This document shows, one piece after another, positions 17,936 through 26,819 of a stretch of DNA of 64,000 bases. Under the pieces are notes generated by a model, which had not been told where the DNA came from, searched no databases, and was given only the letters and a program-made list of their open reading frames with translations. Every line of letters starts with the position of its first letter. Within the stretch, counting starts at the first letter, position 1. The stretch is from Chromatiaceae bacterium (GTDB lineage Bacteria > Pseudomonadota > Gammaproteobacteria > Chromatiales > Chromatiaceae). Both the position numbers and the translations under genes were made by a program. The DNA lies in contig JALOTB010000011.1 of NCBI GenBank assembly GCA_025458165.1, positions 1 through 64,000 on the forward strand, read 5' to 3'.

Positions 17936-20823
17936 GCCGCGGTACCCGACTCTACCGCCACACCCTGAGCGTCACCCTGTCGCTCCTGCTGCTGCTCTGC
18001 GCCTCGCTCTTCATGGGCAGCTACGTCTACACGCTCCGGGGCGCCCAGCACGAGACCATCCTGCGTGATTCGGCGCGCGCCCTCACGGTCGAGATCACCC
18101 GCCAGCAAAGACACCTCCAGGAGCACCTGACCGAGGGCAGCCTGGCCCGCATCCGGGACGAGCTGGCGGCCATGGGGACCGACACGCGCATCCAGCTCGC
18201 CCTGATCACCGACGACGAGGGGGCTGTTCTCGCCTCCCTGCGCCCGGCCGACGCCGGCCAAACCCTGGACGAGGCCCTCGGCGCGGTGGGCGTCGATCCG
18301 GTGCCTGGGGCCTTTACCGCAACGCTCTCCGGTGTACGTGTCCACCGCGGCGCCCGCGTCGCCGAGATCGCCGATGCCGGCCTGCTGCTCGCGGCCGCGC
18401 CGCTGGATCTGCCGGTCGCCGACACCCAGCTCGGTCCACGTGACCCGGGACTGCTCCTGATCGGCTGGGACCTGGATGGCGTCTACCGCGTCGCCGAGGT
18501 CAATACCTGGCTGATCACCCAGCGCTTCCTGCCCCTGCTGGTGGGGGTCGCGCTCGCCGCCTGGGGGGTGCTCAACCTGGTGGTGACTCGGCGTCTGCGG
18601 CGTCTGACTGCGACCGCCGAGCGCATCACCGACGGCAAGCTCGACGAGCGCGGCCGGGTCGAGGGCCGCGACGAGATCGCCCGCCTCGCCCTGGCCTTCA
18701 ACCGCATGACCGACACCCTGGTCGCCCAGCGCGCGCAGATCGCCGAGAGCGAGCGGCGCCTCGCGCTCAGCCAGCGATTCGCCCGGATCGGCAGTTGGGA
18801 GTGGGACATCGACGCCGACGAGGTCATCTGGACCGAAGAGACCTACCGCCTCTTCGGCCTCACCCCTGGTGAGCCGATGACCTTCGAGCGCTATCTGGAG
18901 CTCATCCACCCCGAGGACCGCGGGGTCGTCCGGTCCGCCCTGCGAGAGACCCTCGATGGTGGCGAGCACTACGAGGTCGAGGTCCGCACCCTGGCCGGCG
19001 ACCGCTGGCTCCTCGGGCATGGGGACGCGCTGCGTGGCGCCGACGGCGGGGCGGTGCGCATGTATGGCATCGTGCAGGACGTCACCGAGCGCAAACAGGC
19101 CGAGATGGCACTGTTCAACGAGAAGGAGCGCCTCCTGGTCACCCTGGCATCCATCGGTGACGGGGTGATCACGACCGACAACACGGGGCGGGTCAACTTC
19201 CTCAACCCGGTCGCCGAGTACATGACCGGCTGGCGCATCGAACGTGCCCGCGGGCGGCCGCTCAAGGAGGTCTTCCAGATCGTCAACGAGCTCACCCGGC
19301 GCCCGGCCGCCGACCCCGTGACGCGCTGCCTGCGCGAGGGGCGCATCGTGGGGCTGGCCAATCACACCATCCTGGTGCGCACCGACGACCGCGAGTTCGC
19401 CATCGAGGACTCGGCCGCCCCGATCCGCGACCGCGACGGGGGGACCATCGGCGTGGTATTGGTCTTCCATGACGTCACCGGGGCACGCGAGATGGCCAAC
19501 CGGCTGTCCTGGCAGGCGAGCCACGACGCGCTCACCGGCTTGTACAACCGCGTGGCCTTCGAGGAGCGGCTGCGCCAGCTCGTGCACTACCCGCAGAGCC
19601 CAAGGAATCGTGAGGTCCACACGCTCCTCTACATCGACCTCGACCAGTTCAAGGTCGTCAACGACGTGGCCGGGCACATCGCAGGCGACGAGGTCCTCAA
19701 ACAGATCAGTGGCCTGATGCAGCAGCAGGTGCGCGAGTCCGATATGCTGGCGCGCCTCGGCGGCGACGAGTTCGGGGTGATCCTGACCCATTGCGACATC
19801 GCCCATGCCCAGCGCGTGGCCGACGGCATCCATCGCGCGCTGGAGGACTTCAAGTTCCCCTGGGACGAGCGGCAGTTTCGCGTCGGCGCGAGCATCGGGG
19901 CGTTGGAGTTCCACCCCGGCGAGGCCTCGCTGACCGACCTGCTGCGCGCCGCCGATCTGGCCTGCTACGCGGCCAAGAACGCCGGTCGGCGGCGCACCCA
20001 CGTCTATCACATCGACGACGTGCATACCCAGCGCCATCGCTCCGAGATGGACTGGGCGGCCCGCCTGAGCGATGCCGTCGAGAACGACCGCCTCGCGCTC
20101 TACGGCCAGGTGCTGCGGCCGATCCGGAGCCCGCAGACCGCCGAGGGGCTATTCCTGGAGGTCCTGGTGCGACTGCGCGAGGCCGACGGCACGCTGATCC
20201 TGCCCAGCGTGTTCTTGCCCGCGGCCGAGCGCTTCGACCTGATGACCATCGTCGACCGCTGGATCATCAACCGGACGTTCGCGGCGGTCGCCGAATGCCT
20301 GAACCGGGGCCGCCGGCGCATCTGTCACTGCGCGCTCAACCTCTCCGGCGCCACCCTGGGCGACGAGTCCCTGCTGCCCTTCGTGACGAGCCAGCTCGCC
20401 CTGCACCGAGTGCCGCCCGAGGTGTTCTGCTTCGAGATCACCGAGACCGTGGCCATCTCCAACTTCAGCGCGGCCATCGGGCTGATCCGCGAGCTGCGCG
20501 CCATGGGCTGCCGCTTCGCCCTGGATGACTTCGGCAGCGGCCTGTCCTCCTTCTCATACCTGAAGAACCTGCCGGTCGACTATCTCAAGATCGACGGGAC
20601 CTTCGTGCGCGACCTGGCGGGCGATCCAGTGAACCGTGCACTGGTGAGCAACATCAACGACATCGGCCACCTCCTCGGCAAGCAGACGGTGGCCGAGTGC
20701 GCCGAGGACGCCGACACCATCGCCATCCTCACCGAGCTCGGGGTGGACTACGCCCAGGGCTATGGGATCGACCCCCCGCGCCCGCTTGACGACCTCCTGG
20801 CGGGTATCGACCGGCGCACCTGA
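17932..20823 (+). CDS. transmembrane HAMP-PAS-PAS-GGDEF-EAL c-di-GMP enzyme
   Basis: A 963-residue inner-membrane sensor: helix (about 15-33), a periplasmic domain of about 150 residues, a second helix (about 195-213), HAMP, PAS with PAC (about 275-390), a second PAS (about 395-515), GGDEF and EAL. The GGDEF motif is intact (residues 610-614) and is preceded by the inhibitory I-site RESD exactly five residues upstream. The EAL signature is present as EVL (LEVLVRL), with ALNLSG, FEITET, LDDFGSG and YLKIDG. The phosphodiesterase part is therefore probably competent, although the usual ExxxGY/F region is altered (AECAED, AQGYGIDPP). The start ATG overlaps the binding-protein stop. Synthesis or breakdown of c-di-GMP would be switched by the lipoprotein. 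Confidence 0.92.
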   Translation: MSRGTRLYRHTLSVTLSLLLLLCASLFMGSYVYTLRGAQHETILRDSARALTVEITRQQRHLQEHLTEGSLARIRDELAAMGTDTRIQLALITDDEGAVLASLRPADAGQTLDEALGAVGVDPVPGAFTATLSGVRVHRGARVAEIADAGLLLAAAPLDLPVADTQLGPRDPGLLLIGWDLDGVYRVAEVNTWLITQRFLPLLVGVALAAWGVLNLVVTRRLRRLTATAERITDGKLDERGRVEGRDEIARLALAFNRMTDTLVAQRAQIAESERRLALSQRFARIGSWEWDIDADEVIWTEETYRLFGLTPGEPMTFERYLELIHPEDRGVVRSALRETLDGGEHYEVEVRTLAGDRWLLGHGDALRGADGGAVRMYGIVQDVTERKQAEMALFNEKERLLVTLASIGDGVITTDNTGRVNFLNPVAEYMTGWRIERARGRPLKEVFQIVNELTRRPAADPVTRCLREGRIVGLANHTILVRTDDREFAIEDSAAPIRDRDGGTIGVVLVFHDVTGAREMANRLSWQASHDALTGLYNRVAFEERLRQLVHYPQSPRNREVHTLLYIDLDQFKVVNDVAGHIAGDEVLKQISGLMQQQVRESDMLARLGGDEFGVILTHCDIAHAQRVADGIHRALEDFKFPWDERQFRVGASIGALEFHPGEASLTDLLRAADLACYAAKNAGRRRTHVYHIDDVHTQRHRSEMDWAARLSDAVENDRLALYGQVLRPIRSPQTAEGLFLEVLVRLREADGTLILPSVFLPAAERFDLMTIVDRWIINRTFAAVAECLNRGRRRICHCALNLSGATLGDESLLPFVTSQLALHRVPPEVFCFEITETVAISNFSAAIGLIRELRAMGCRFALDDFGSGLSSFSYLKNLPVDYLKIDGTFVRDLAGDPVNRALVSNINDIGHLLGKQTVAECAEDADTIAILTELGVDYAQGYGIDPPRPLDDLLAGIDRRT

Positions 20824-20872
20824 GGACGGCGGCGTACCGCGCCGAGCCCTTCGGCCCGAGGAGACACTGCCG

Positions 20873-21805
20873 ATGATCACCGCCCGCGGACTCTTTACCC
20901 TGATCCTCGCGCTGGCCCTGCCCGGGCCAATCTGGGCCGAGCCCGCGGTTCGCTTCCTCGCCATCGGCGACATCCCCTACCTGCCGGGCGAGGACCTCCT
21001 GATGGAGGCCATGCTCGCCGAGGAGATCCCCCGCGGGGCGGCCCTGGTGGCGCACGTCGGGGACGTGAAACGCGGCTCCGCACCATGCACGGACGCGGCC
21101 CTCGGGCGCGCCGCCGAGATCTTCCGCAACCTCCCGGTGCCCGTCGCCTTCACACCGGGTGACAACGAATGGACCGACTGCCGACGCGAGGCGGCCGGCG
21201 GTCACGACCCGGAGGAGCGCCTCAGCCGCCTGCGCCAGATCTACTTCGCCGACCCGCAGATCCTGCGCCTGGACGAGCTCGGCGCGGTGACGACCGAAGC
21301 GGCCTACCCCGAGAACTACTGGTTCCTCCGGGGTGGCGTGCTCTTCGTCACCCTGCACGTGGTCGGCAGCCACAATAACCTCCATCGTGGGGGGAGCGCC
21401 GAGTATGAGGCCCGCAGCGCGGCCAACCGGCGCCACCTACGCGCAGCGACCGCGGCGGCCAAGGCCGAGGGGGCCAAGGCGATGGTCCTCCTCTTCCACG
21501 CCAATCCGGACCTGCAGCAGGCGAAGCCCCCGCGGGGCTACGGCCCCCTGCACGAGGACCTGCGCCGCCTGCTGCGCGATTTCCCGGGGCCGGTGCTGGC
21601 GATCCATGGCGATACCCACCGCTACCAGTTCGACCGGCCCTTGCGCGACCCCGGCACGGGCGCCCCCGAGCCGCGCTTCACCCGCCTGGAGGTCCCGGGC
21701 TCGCCGATCGTCGGCGGGGTCTGGGTGGGCATAGACCCCGACGCGCCGGAGCCCTTCACCGTCACCCTGACCTATCCCAACGCCCGCGACGGACTGGCTG
21801 ATTGA
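20873..21805 (+). CDS. secreted calcineurin-like metallophosphoesterase
   Basis: A 310-residue protein with an N-terminal signal peptide (ARGLFTLILALALPGPIWAEP). Metallophosphoesterase motifs are visible: FLAIGDIPY (first metal site), VAHVGDVKRG, FTPGDNEWTDC (the GD/GNHE-like site), LLFHANPD, and VLAIHGDTH near the C-terminus. The protein is expected in the periplasm; the substrate is unknown. GAGGAG precedes the ATG. It follows the GGDEF-EAL gene by 49 nt and could be its last operon partner. It is convergent with parC, leaving 11 nt between the stops. Confidence 0.85.
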   Translation: MITARGLFTLILALALPGPIWAEPAVRFLAIGDIPYLPGEDLLMEAMLAEEIPRGAALVAHVGDVKRGSAPCTDAALGRAAEIFRNLPVPVAFTPGDNEWTDCRREAAGGHDPEERLSRLRQIYFADPQILRLDELGAVTTEAAYPENYWFLRGGVLFVTLHVVGSHNNLHRGGSAEYEARSAANRRHLRAATAAAKAEGAKAMVLLFHANPDLQQAKPPRGYGPLHEDLRRLLRDFPGPVLAIHGDTHRYQFDRPLRDPGTGAPEPRFTRLEVPGSPIVGGVWVGIDPDAPEPFTVTLTYPNARDGLAD

Positions 21806-21816
21806 GCGTCCGGCGG

Positions 21817-24066
21817 CTAGACCGCCTCCACCCCATCGACCCGCTGGAACCCGCGCGGAAGCATCCGCCCGCGGCGCCCGCGCTCGCCTTGGTACTGGTC
21901 GAGGTCCGCGGACCTCAGGGTGAACTGGCGCTTGCCGGCGCGCAGCACCAGACTACCCCCGGCGTGGACGACCGCCAGGGCAGTCAGGACCTCCTCGCGT
22001 GCCGCCGCCCGCGCGGCGGGGATGGCGATGATCTTGTTGCCCTTGCCGCGTGCCAGCTCCGGCAGCTCCGAGACTGGGAAGACGAGGAGATGCCCCGTGC
22101 TGGTGATGGCGACCAGTCGATCGCTCGCGGTGTTGAAGACCCGCACCGGCCTCAGGACCTGGGCCCCGGCCGGGAGCGTGAGGACCGCCTTGCCGGCCCG
22201 GGGCTTGGCGTACAGGGCCTCCAGGGTCACCAAAAACCCGTAGCCGGCGTCAGATCCCAGGACGTATCGCGCCTCCGGCTCGCCGCCGAGCACGGCGACG
22301 AACGCCGCCCCCCGCGGCGGGTCGAGCCGCCCGGTCAGCGGCTCGCCCTGGCCGCGCGCCGAAGGCAGGGTGTGGGCCGGGAGCGAGTAGCTGCGCCCGG
22401 TCGAGTCGAGGAAGACCGCCGGCTGGTTGCTGCGCAGGTGCGCGGCGGCGAGGAAGCGGTCGCCCGACTTGTACCCGAGGCTCAGCGGGTCGATGTCCTG
22501 GCCCTTGGCGGCGCGCACCCATCCGCGTTCCGAGAGGACGACGGTGAGCGACTCGCTCGGCGAGAGCTCGGTCTCATCAAGCGCCGCGGCGCTCGGGCGC
22601 CGGGTGATCGGCGAGCGGCGGGCGTCGCCGTAGGTCTCGGCGTCCTTGGCGATCTCCTCCCCCACCAGGCGGCGGAGCGCGGCCTCCGAGCCGAGGATCC
22701 CCTCCAGCCGGTCGCGCTCGGCGGCGAGCTCCTCCTGCTCGCCGCGCAGCTTCAGCTCCTCCAGGCGCGCGAGCTGGCGCAGCCGGGTGTTGAGCACATA
22801 CTCGGCCTGAGCGTCGCTGAGCTCAAAGCGGGCCATCAGCACCGGCTTCGGCTCGTCCTCGGTGCGGATGATGCGGATCACCTCGTCGATGTTGAGCAGG
22901 GCGATCAGGAGCCCATCGAGCAGATGCAGGCGCTCGCGGACCTTCTCCAGGCGGTGCTCCAGACGCCGCCGCACCGTGCGGGTGCGGAACTCCAGCCACT
23001 CGGAGAGGATCTCGCGCAGGCTCATCACCCGCGGGCGGCCGTCGAGCGCAATCAGATTCAGGTTGACGCGATAGGTGCGCTCCAGGTCCGTGGTGGCGAA
23101 GAGGTGCGACATCAGCCGCTCGACGTCGACGCGGTTGGAGCGCGGGACGATCACCAGCCGGGTCGGGTTCTCGTGGTCGGACTCGTCGCGCAGGTCCTCG
23201 ATCATCGGCAGGCGTTTGGCCTGCATCTGCGCGGCGATCTGCTCCATCACCCGGTTGCCCGAGACCTGGTGGGGCAGCGCGGTGATCACGATGTCGCCCT
23301 GCTCCAGCTCGTAGACGGCACGCATACGCACACTGCCGCCCCCAGTCTCGTACATGCGCAGCAGCTCGACCGGCGGAGTGATGATCTCGGCGGCCGTTGG
23401 GTAGTCCGGACCCGGCAGGTGGGGGATGAGCTCGGCAACGCTCGCCTGCGGGTGCTCGAGTAGATGGAGGGCGGCGGCGGCGACCTCGCGCAGGTTGTGC
23501 GAGGGAATGTCGGTCGCCATGCCGACCGCGATCCCGGTCGCGCCGTTGAGCAGCAGGTTGGGCAGGCGCGCCGGGAGCAGGGCCGGCTCCTCGAGGGTGC
23601 CGTCGAAGTTGGGCACCCAGTCGACCGTGCCCTGGTCCACCTCGGCGAGCAGGACCTCGGCGTAGCGCGCGAGCCGCGCCTCGGTGTAGCGCATGGCGGC
23701 GAAAGACTTGGGGTCGTCCGCGGAGCCCCAGTTGCCCTGCCCGTCGATCAGCGGGTAGCGGTAGGAGAAGGACTGGGCCATGAGGACCATGGCCTCGTAA
23801 CAGGCGCTATCCCCGTGGGGGTGGAACTTGCCGAGCACGTCGCCCACCGTGCGCGCCGACTTCTTGTGCTTGGACGCGGCCGAGAGCCCGAGCTCGGACA
23901 TGGCGTAGAGGATGCGCCGCTGCACCGGTTTCAGGCCGTCCCCGACGTGCGGCAGGGCGCGGTCGAGGATGACGTACATGGAGTAGTCCAGGTACGCCTT
24001 CTCGCTGAAGACCCGCAGCGGCATCCGCTCCAGGCCCTCGCTGTTGTAGACAGGGGCCTCGCTCAT
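21817..24066 (-). CDS. parC: DNA topoisomerase IV subunit A
   Basis: The DNA-cleaving subunit of topoisomerase IV, which decatenates daughter chromosomes. The protein is 749 aa. The N-terminal breakage-reunion domain begins [24 protein letters not shown] sequence. It contains [15 protein letters not shown], with the quinolone-determining Ser and Glu in wild-type form, and the catalytic Tyr127 in [11 protein letters not shown]. The length and the divergent, short C-terminal beta-pinwheel domain without a GyrA box indicate ParC rather than GyrA. parE is not in the window. Confidence 0.93.
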   Translation of the reverse strand: MSEAPVYNSEGLERMPLRVFSEKAYLDYSMYVILDRALPHVGDGLKPVQRRILYAMSELGLSAASKHKKSARTVGDVLGKFHPHGDSACYEAMVLMAQSFSYRYPLIDGQGNWGSADDPKSFAAMRYTEARLARYAEVLLAEVDQGTVDWVPNFDGTLEEPALLPARLPNLLLNGATGIAVGMATDIPSHNLREVAAAALHLLEHPQASVAELIPHLPGPDYPTAAEIITPPVELLRMYETGGGSVRMRAVYELEQGDIVITALPHQVSGNRVMEQIAAQMQAKRLPMIEDLRDESDHENPTRLVIVPRSNRVDVERLMSHLFATTDLERTYRVNLNLIALDGRPRVMSLREILSEWLEFRTRTVRRRLEHRLEKVRERLHLLDGLLIALLNIDEVIRIIRTEDEPKPVLMARFELSDAQAEYVLNTRLRQLARLEELKLRGEQEELAAERDRLEGILGSEAALRRLVGEEIAKDAETYGDARRSPITRRPSAAALDETELSPSESLTVVLSERGWVRAAKGQDIDPLSLGYKSGDRFLAAAHLRSNQPAVFLDSTGRSYSLPAHTLPSARGQGEPLTGRLDPPRGAAFVAVLGGEPEARYVLGSDAGYGFLVTLEALYAKPRAGKAVLTLPAGAQVLRPVRVFNTASDRLVAITSTGHLLVFPVSELPELARGKGNKIIAIPAARAAAREEVLTALAVVHAGGSLVLRAGKRQFTLRSADLDQYQGERGRRGRMLPRGFQRVDGVEAV

Positions 24067-24155
24067 CGTAGGATCAAAGGATCAACGCACTGCGTCCCTC
24101 GCATCATCTGCGCCCATTTGCGTTCGTCTGCGGCCCCACTCCCCAGTTCACCGTC

Positions 24156-25430
24156 CTATTTCGCGGCAACCAGCGCCTGATCGAGGTCGGCGATGATGTC
24201 GTCGACATGCTCGATACCGATCGACAGGCGCACCATGTCCGCCGAGACCCCCGCCCGGGCGAGCTCGTCGGCCGAGAGCTGGCGGTGGGTGGTGGTCGCC
24301 GGGTGGCAGGCCAGGGTCTTGGCGTCGCCGATGTTGACCAGGCGCACCGCGAGCTTGAGGGCATCGATGAAGCGCGCCCCGGCTTCGCGCCCGCCCTTGA
24401 TCCCGAATGACAGGATCCCCGAGGCCCGCCCGCCCATGTACTTGTCGACGAGCGGCCTGTCCGGGTGGTCGGACAGCCCGGCGTAACGCACCCACTCGAC
24501 CTGCGGGTGATCCTTCAGATAATTGGCCACCGCAAGGGCGTTCTCGCAGTGCCGGTCCATGCGCACCGGCAGGGTTTCGATCCCCTGCAGGACGAGGAAG
24601 CTGTTAAAGGGCGAGATGGCCGCGCCCATGTTTCGCAGCGGCACCACCCGAGCGCGACCGATGTAGGCCGCGGACCCCAGCGCCTCGGTGTACACCACCC
24701 CATGGTAGGAGACGTCGGGCTCGTTCAGGCGCCGGAAGCGCGCCTTGTGCTCGGCCCAGGGGAACTTGCCCGAGTCGACCAGCACCCCGCCGATGGTGGT
24801 GCCGTGGCCGCCCATGTACTTGGTGAGCGCGTGCAGGACGATGTCGCAGCCGTGCTCGAAGGGCCGGCAGAGGTACGGGGTCGGCACCGTGTTGTCGACG
24901 ATCACCGGTACACCGTGGGCGTGGGCCATGTCGGCGATCGCGGCGAGGTCGGCCACGTTGCCCGCCGGGTTGCCGATCGACTCGCAGAAGACCGCCTTGG
25001 TGCGGGCGTCGATCTGCGCCGCCATGCCGGCGATGTCGTTGGGGGCGGCGAAGCGGACCCGGATCCCGAGCTGCGGCAGGGTGTGGGCGAAGAGGTTGTA
25101 GGTCCCGCCGTACAGGGTCGAGGTCGCGACGATGTTGTCACCGCTCTCGGCGATGGTAAAGATCGCGTAGGTCACCGCCGCCATCCCGGAGGCCAGTGCC
25201 AGCGCTCCGACGCCGCCCTCCATCGCCGCCACCCGCTTCTCCAGCACGTCGCTGGTCGGGTTCATGATGCGCGTATAGATGTTGCCGGGGACCTTGAGGT
25301 CGAAGAGATCGGCCCCGTGCTGGGTGTCGTCGAAGGCGTAGGACGTGGTTTGATAGATGGGAGTGGCGACGGACTTGGTCGTCGGGTCCGGCGCGAAGCC
25401 CGCATGGATGGCCAGGGTCTCGATCTTCAT
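24156..25430 (-). CDS. metY: O-acetylhomoserine sulfhydrylase (MetY)
   Basis: A PLP enzyme that makes homocysteine directly from O-acetylhomoserine and sulfide. The protein is 424 aa and starts MKIETLAIHAGFAPDP, with GGAGCC before the ATG. The family markers are TTSYAFDDTQHGADLF, YTRIMNPTSDVLEKR, the PLP lysine at 204 in HALTKYMGGHGTTIGG, and SIGIEHVDDIIADLDQAL at the end. The insertion pattern and length fit the MetY (OAH) branch rather than MetB/MetC/MetZ. Using sulfide directly fits a sulfide-rich lifestyle. The 90 bp to parC show nothing notable. Confidence 0.94.
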   Translation of the reverse strand: MKIETLAIHAGFAPDPTTKSVATPIYQTTSYAFDDTQHGADLFDLKVPGNIYTRIMNPTSDVLEKRVAAMEGGVGALALASGMAAVTYAIFTIAESGDNIVATSTLYGGTYNLFAHTLPQLGIRVRFAAPNDIAGMAAQIDARTKAVFCESIGNPAGNVADLAAIADMAHAHGVPVIVDNTVPTPYLCRPFEHGCDIVLHALTKYMGGHGTTIGGVLVDSGKFPWAEHKARFRRLNEPDVSYHGVVYTEALGSAAYIGRARVVPLRNMGAAISPFNSFLVLQGIETLPVRMDRHCENALAVANYLKDHPQVEWVRYAGLSDHPDRPLVDKYMGGRASGILSFGIKGGREAGARFIDALKLAVRLVNIGDAKTLACHPATTTHRQLSADELARAGVSADMVRLSIGIEHVDDIIADLDQALVAAK

Positions 25431-25727
25431 GATTGGCTCCTTCGGTGGGACAGTCGTTGTGTGGGCCGCGCCCTGATGAAGACGCGCGAACCGGAATCGG
25501 ACCGGCACGGACGTCCCCAAGGGACCTTCCCCCGCTCTCGGGCAGGGTCGGCGGATGTTACTGGCCGCCCTGGGGCCTGTCGACGCGCCGAGGCGGCCGC
25601 CACACCCGCCCATCGCCAGACCGACTCACCCCGCAGACAAGGCCGGCCACGCTCCCCGTCGTGACAAGCACCTCTGTACCCGGATACTCTTGTATCTAGC
25701 GCCAGGCCGGCCAGGAGAGGGGGAACG
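25431..25727. other. intergenic region between divergent metY and the pentapeptide-repeat gene
   Basis: About 300 bp without a convincing gene. A short inverted repeat GATAC-TCTT-GTATC lies at 25683-25696, about 32 bp before the pentapeptide gene, in one of the few AT-rich stretches, and may belong to a promoter or operator. I looked for SAM- or SAH-riboswitch-like sequence in the metY leader and found none. Confidence 0.35.
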
Positions 25728-26582
25728 ATGATCGAGATCCGACATAAAGACACCGGTGAAGTGCTCGAAGCCATCGACGCCGACTCGCTCGCGGGGGCGG
25801 ACCTGCGCGACATGCGCCTCAACGGGGCAGACCTGCGCGAGGCGGATCTGAGCGGGGCCAACCTGGAGCTGAGCGACCTGATCGAGGCCGACTTGAGCGG
25901 GGCACGGCTGACCGGAGCGATCCTGCTCGGCGCCCACCTCAACCGGGCCAAGCTCATCGCCGCCGACCTCACCCGCGCCCGTCTCGGCTCCGAGAACCCC
26001 TCGCGGGCGGCGGTGCTGAGCGGCGCCGATCTGACCAAGGCGGTGCTGGAGAACGTCGACCTGCGCAATGCCGAGGTCCGCCAGGCCAACCTCCAGGGCG
26101 CGGTGCTCAACGGCGCCGACATGCGTGGGACCGACTTCCACGGCAGCAATCTGTGCCATGTGACCGCGCGCAAGGCGCTGTTCATCAAGGCCAACCTGCG
26201 CGAGACCAACCTCTGCGGGGCGGACCTGCGCGACTGTCACTTGAATGACGCCAACCTGGTCAAGGCGAGCATGCACGGGGCGGACCTCTCCAGCAGCCAC
26301 TCCGGGGGGTTCACCGTGATCAATCTGGCCAACCTGGAGGGCGCGGATCTGCACGGGGCGAATCTGCGCAATGTCTCGGCCCAGGACACCAACCTGCGCA
26401 ACGCCAACCTGACCGACGTCGACCTCACCGACGCCGTGCTCGGCGGGGCGATCCTGCGCCGCGCGGACGTCACCAACGCCAACTTCCAGGGGGTCGAGCT
26501 CGCGAGCGTGACCATGGAGTTCGCGAACTTCTCCAAGTCGCGCAACGCCGTCATACCACCTTACAAAAAAAACCTGCGCTGA
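25728..26582 (+). CDS. pentapeptide-repeat protein
   Basis: A 284-residue protein made almost entirely of A(D/N)LXX pentapeptide repeats from about residue 20 to 275, e.g. LAGADLRDMRLNGADLREAD and NLEGADLHGANLRN. These fold into a right-handed quadrilateral beta-helix. Some family members mimic DNA and protect gyrase or topoisomerase IV; most have unknown roles. The neighbouring gene set includes parC about 1.7 kb away, but no direct link is shown. AGGAGAGGGGG precedes the ATG. A rho-independent-type hairpin follows 30 bp after the stop. Confidence 0.9.
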   Translation: MIEIRHKDTGEVLEAIDADSLAGADLRDMRLNGADLREADLSGANLELSDLIEADLSGARLTGAILLGAHLNRAKLIAADLTRARLGSENPSRAAVLSGADLTKAVLENVDLRNAEVRQANLQGAVLNGADMRGTDFHGSNLCHVTARKALFIKANLRETNLCGADLRDCHLNDANLVKASMHGADLSSSHSGGFTVINLANLEGADLHGANLRNVSAQDTNLRNANLTDVDLTDAVLGGAILRRADVTNANFQGVELASVTMEFANFSKSRNAVIPPYKKNLR

Positions 26583-26612
26583 GTCCCGCCGCCGGCTAAT
26601 CTCCGAAACGTC

Positions 26613-26652
26613 AAGGGCCCGCCCGCCGACTGGCGAGCGGGCCCTTGCTTTG
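26613..26652 (+). terminator. hairpin terminator after the pentapeptide-repeat gene
   Basis: A perfect 10-bp inverted repeat, AAGGGCCCGC (26613-26622) and GCGGGCCCTT (26637-26646), surrounds a 14-nt loop and is followed by GCTTTGT. The T-tract is short. The position just after the gene supports a terminator. Confidence 0.65.
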
Positions 26653-26663
26653 TCGCCACTACC

Positions 26664-26819
26664 AAGGAGAACGCCGATCCATTGACTGTTTCCTGCGGCA
26701 CAGGGATCTGCCGCCGTTTTCAAGCGCCTCAGCGCTGGAAAACGAAGCGGTCCGAGCGTCGCGCCTCTCGGACCGCGTGCTGATGTTGGCCAGGACGGCC
26801 AATCATCAGCGTTTCCCTA
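26664..26819 (+). repeat. structured intergenic repeat, copy A
   Basis: Member of a dispersed family (copies B, C, D below). From left to right it has an end related to GGGAAACGCTGATCCA, then hairpins GCGGCA/TGCCGC, GTTTTCaAGCGC/GCGCTgGAAAAC, GCGGTCCGAG/CTCGGACCGC and TTGGCC/GGCCAA. The right end is TCAGCGTTTCCCTA, the reverse complement of the family's left end. The right end supplies the stop codon (26817-26819) of the minus-strand sat gene. Its similarity to copy B continues across the whole element. Confidence 0.75.

Noticed and set aside
21817..24066. Quinolone-resistance substitutions in parC
   Set aside because: The Ser and Glu of [10 protein letters not shown] are in wild-type form.
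25431..25727. Possible SAM-type riboswitch upstream of metY
   Set aside because: No SAM-II-like or other known aptamer sequence could be found on the minus strand of this region.
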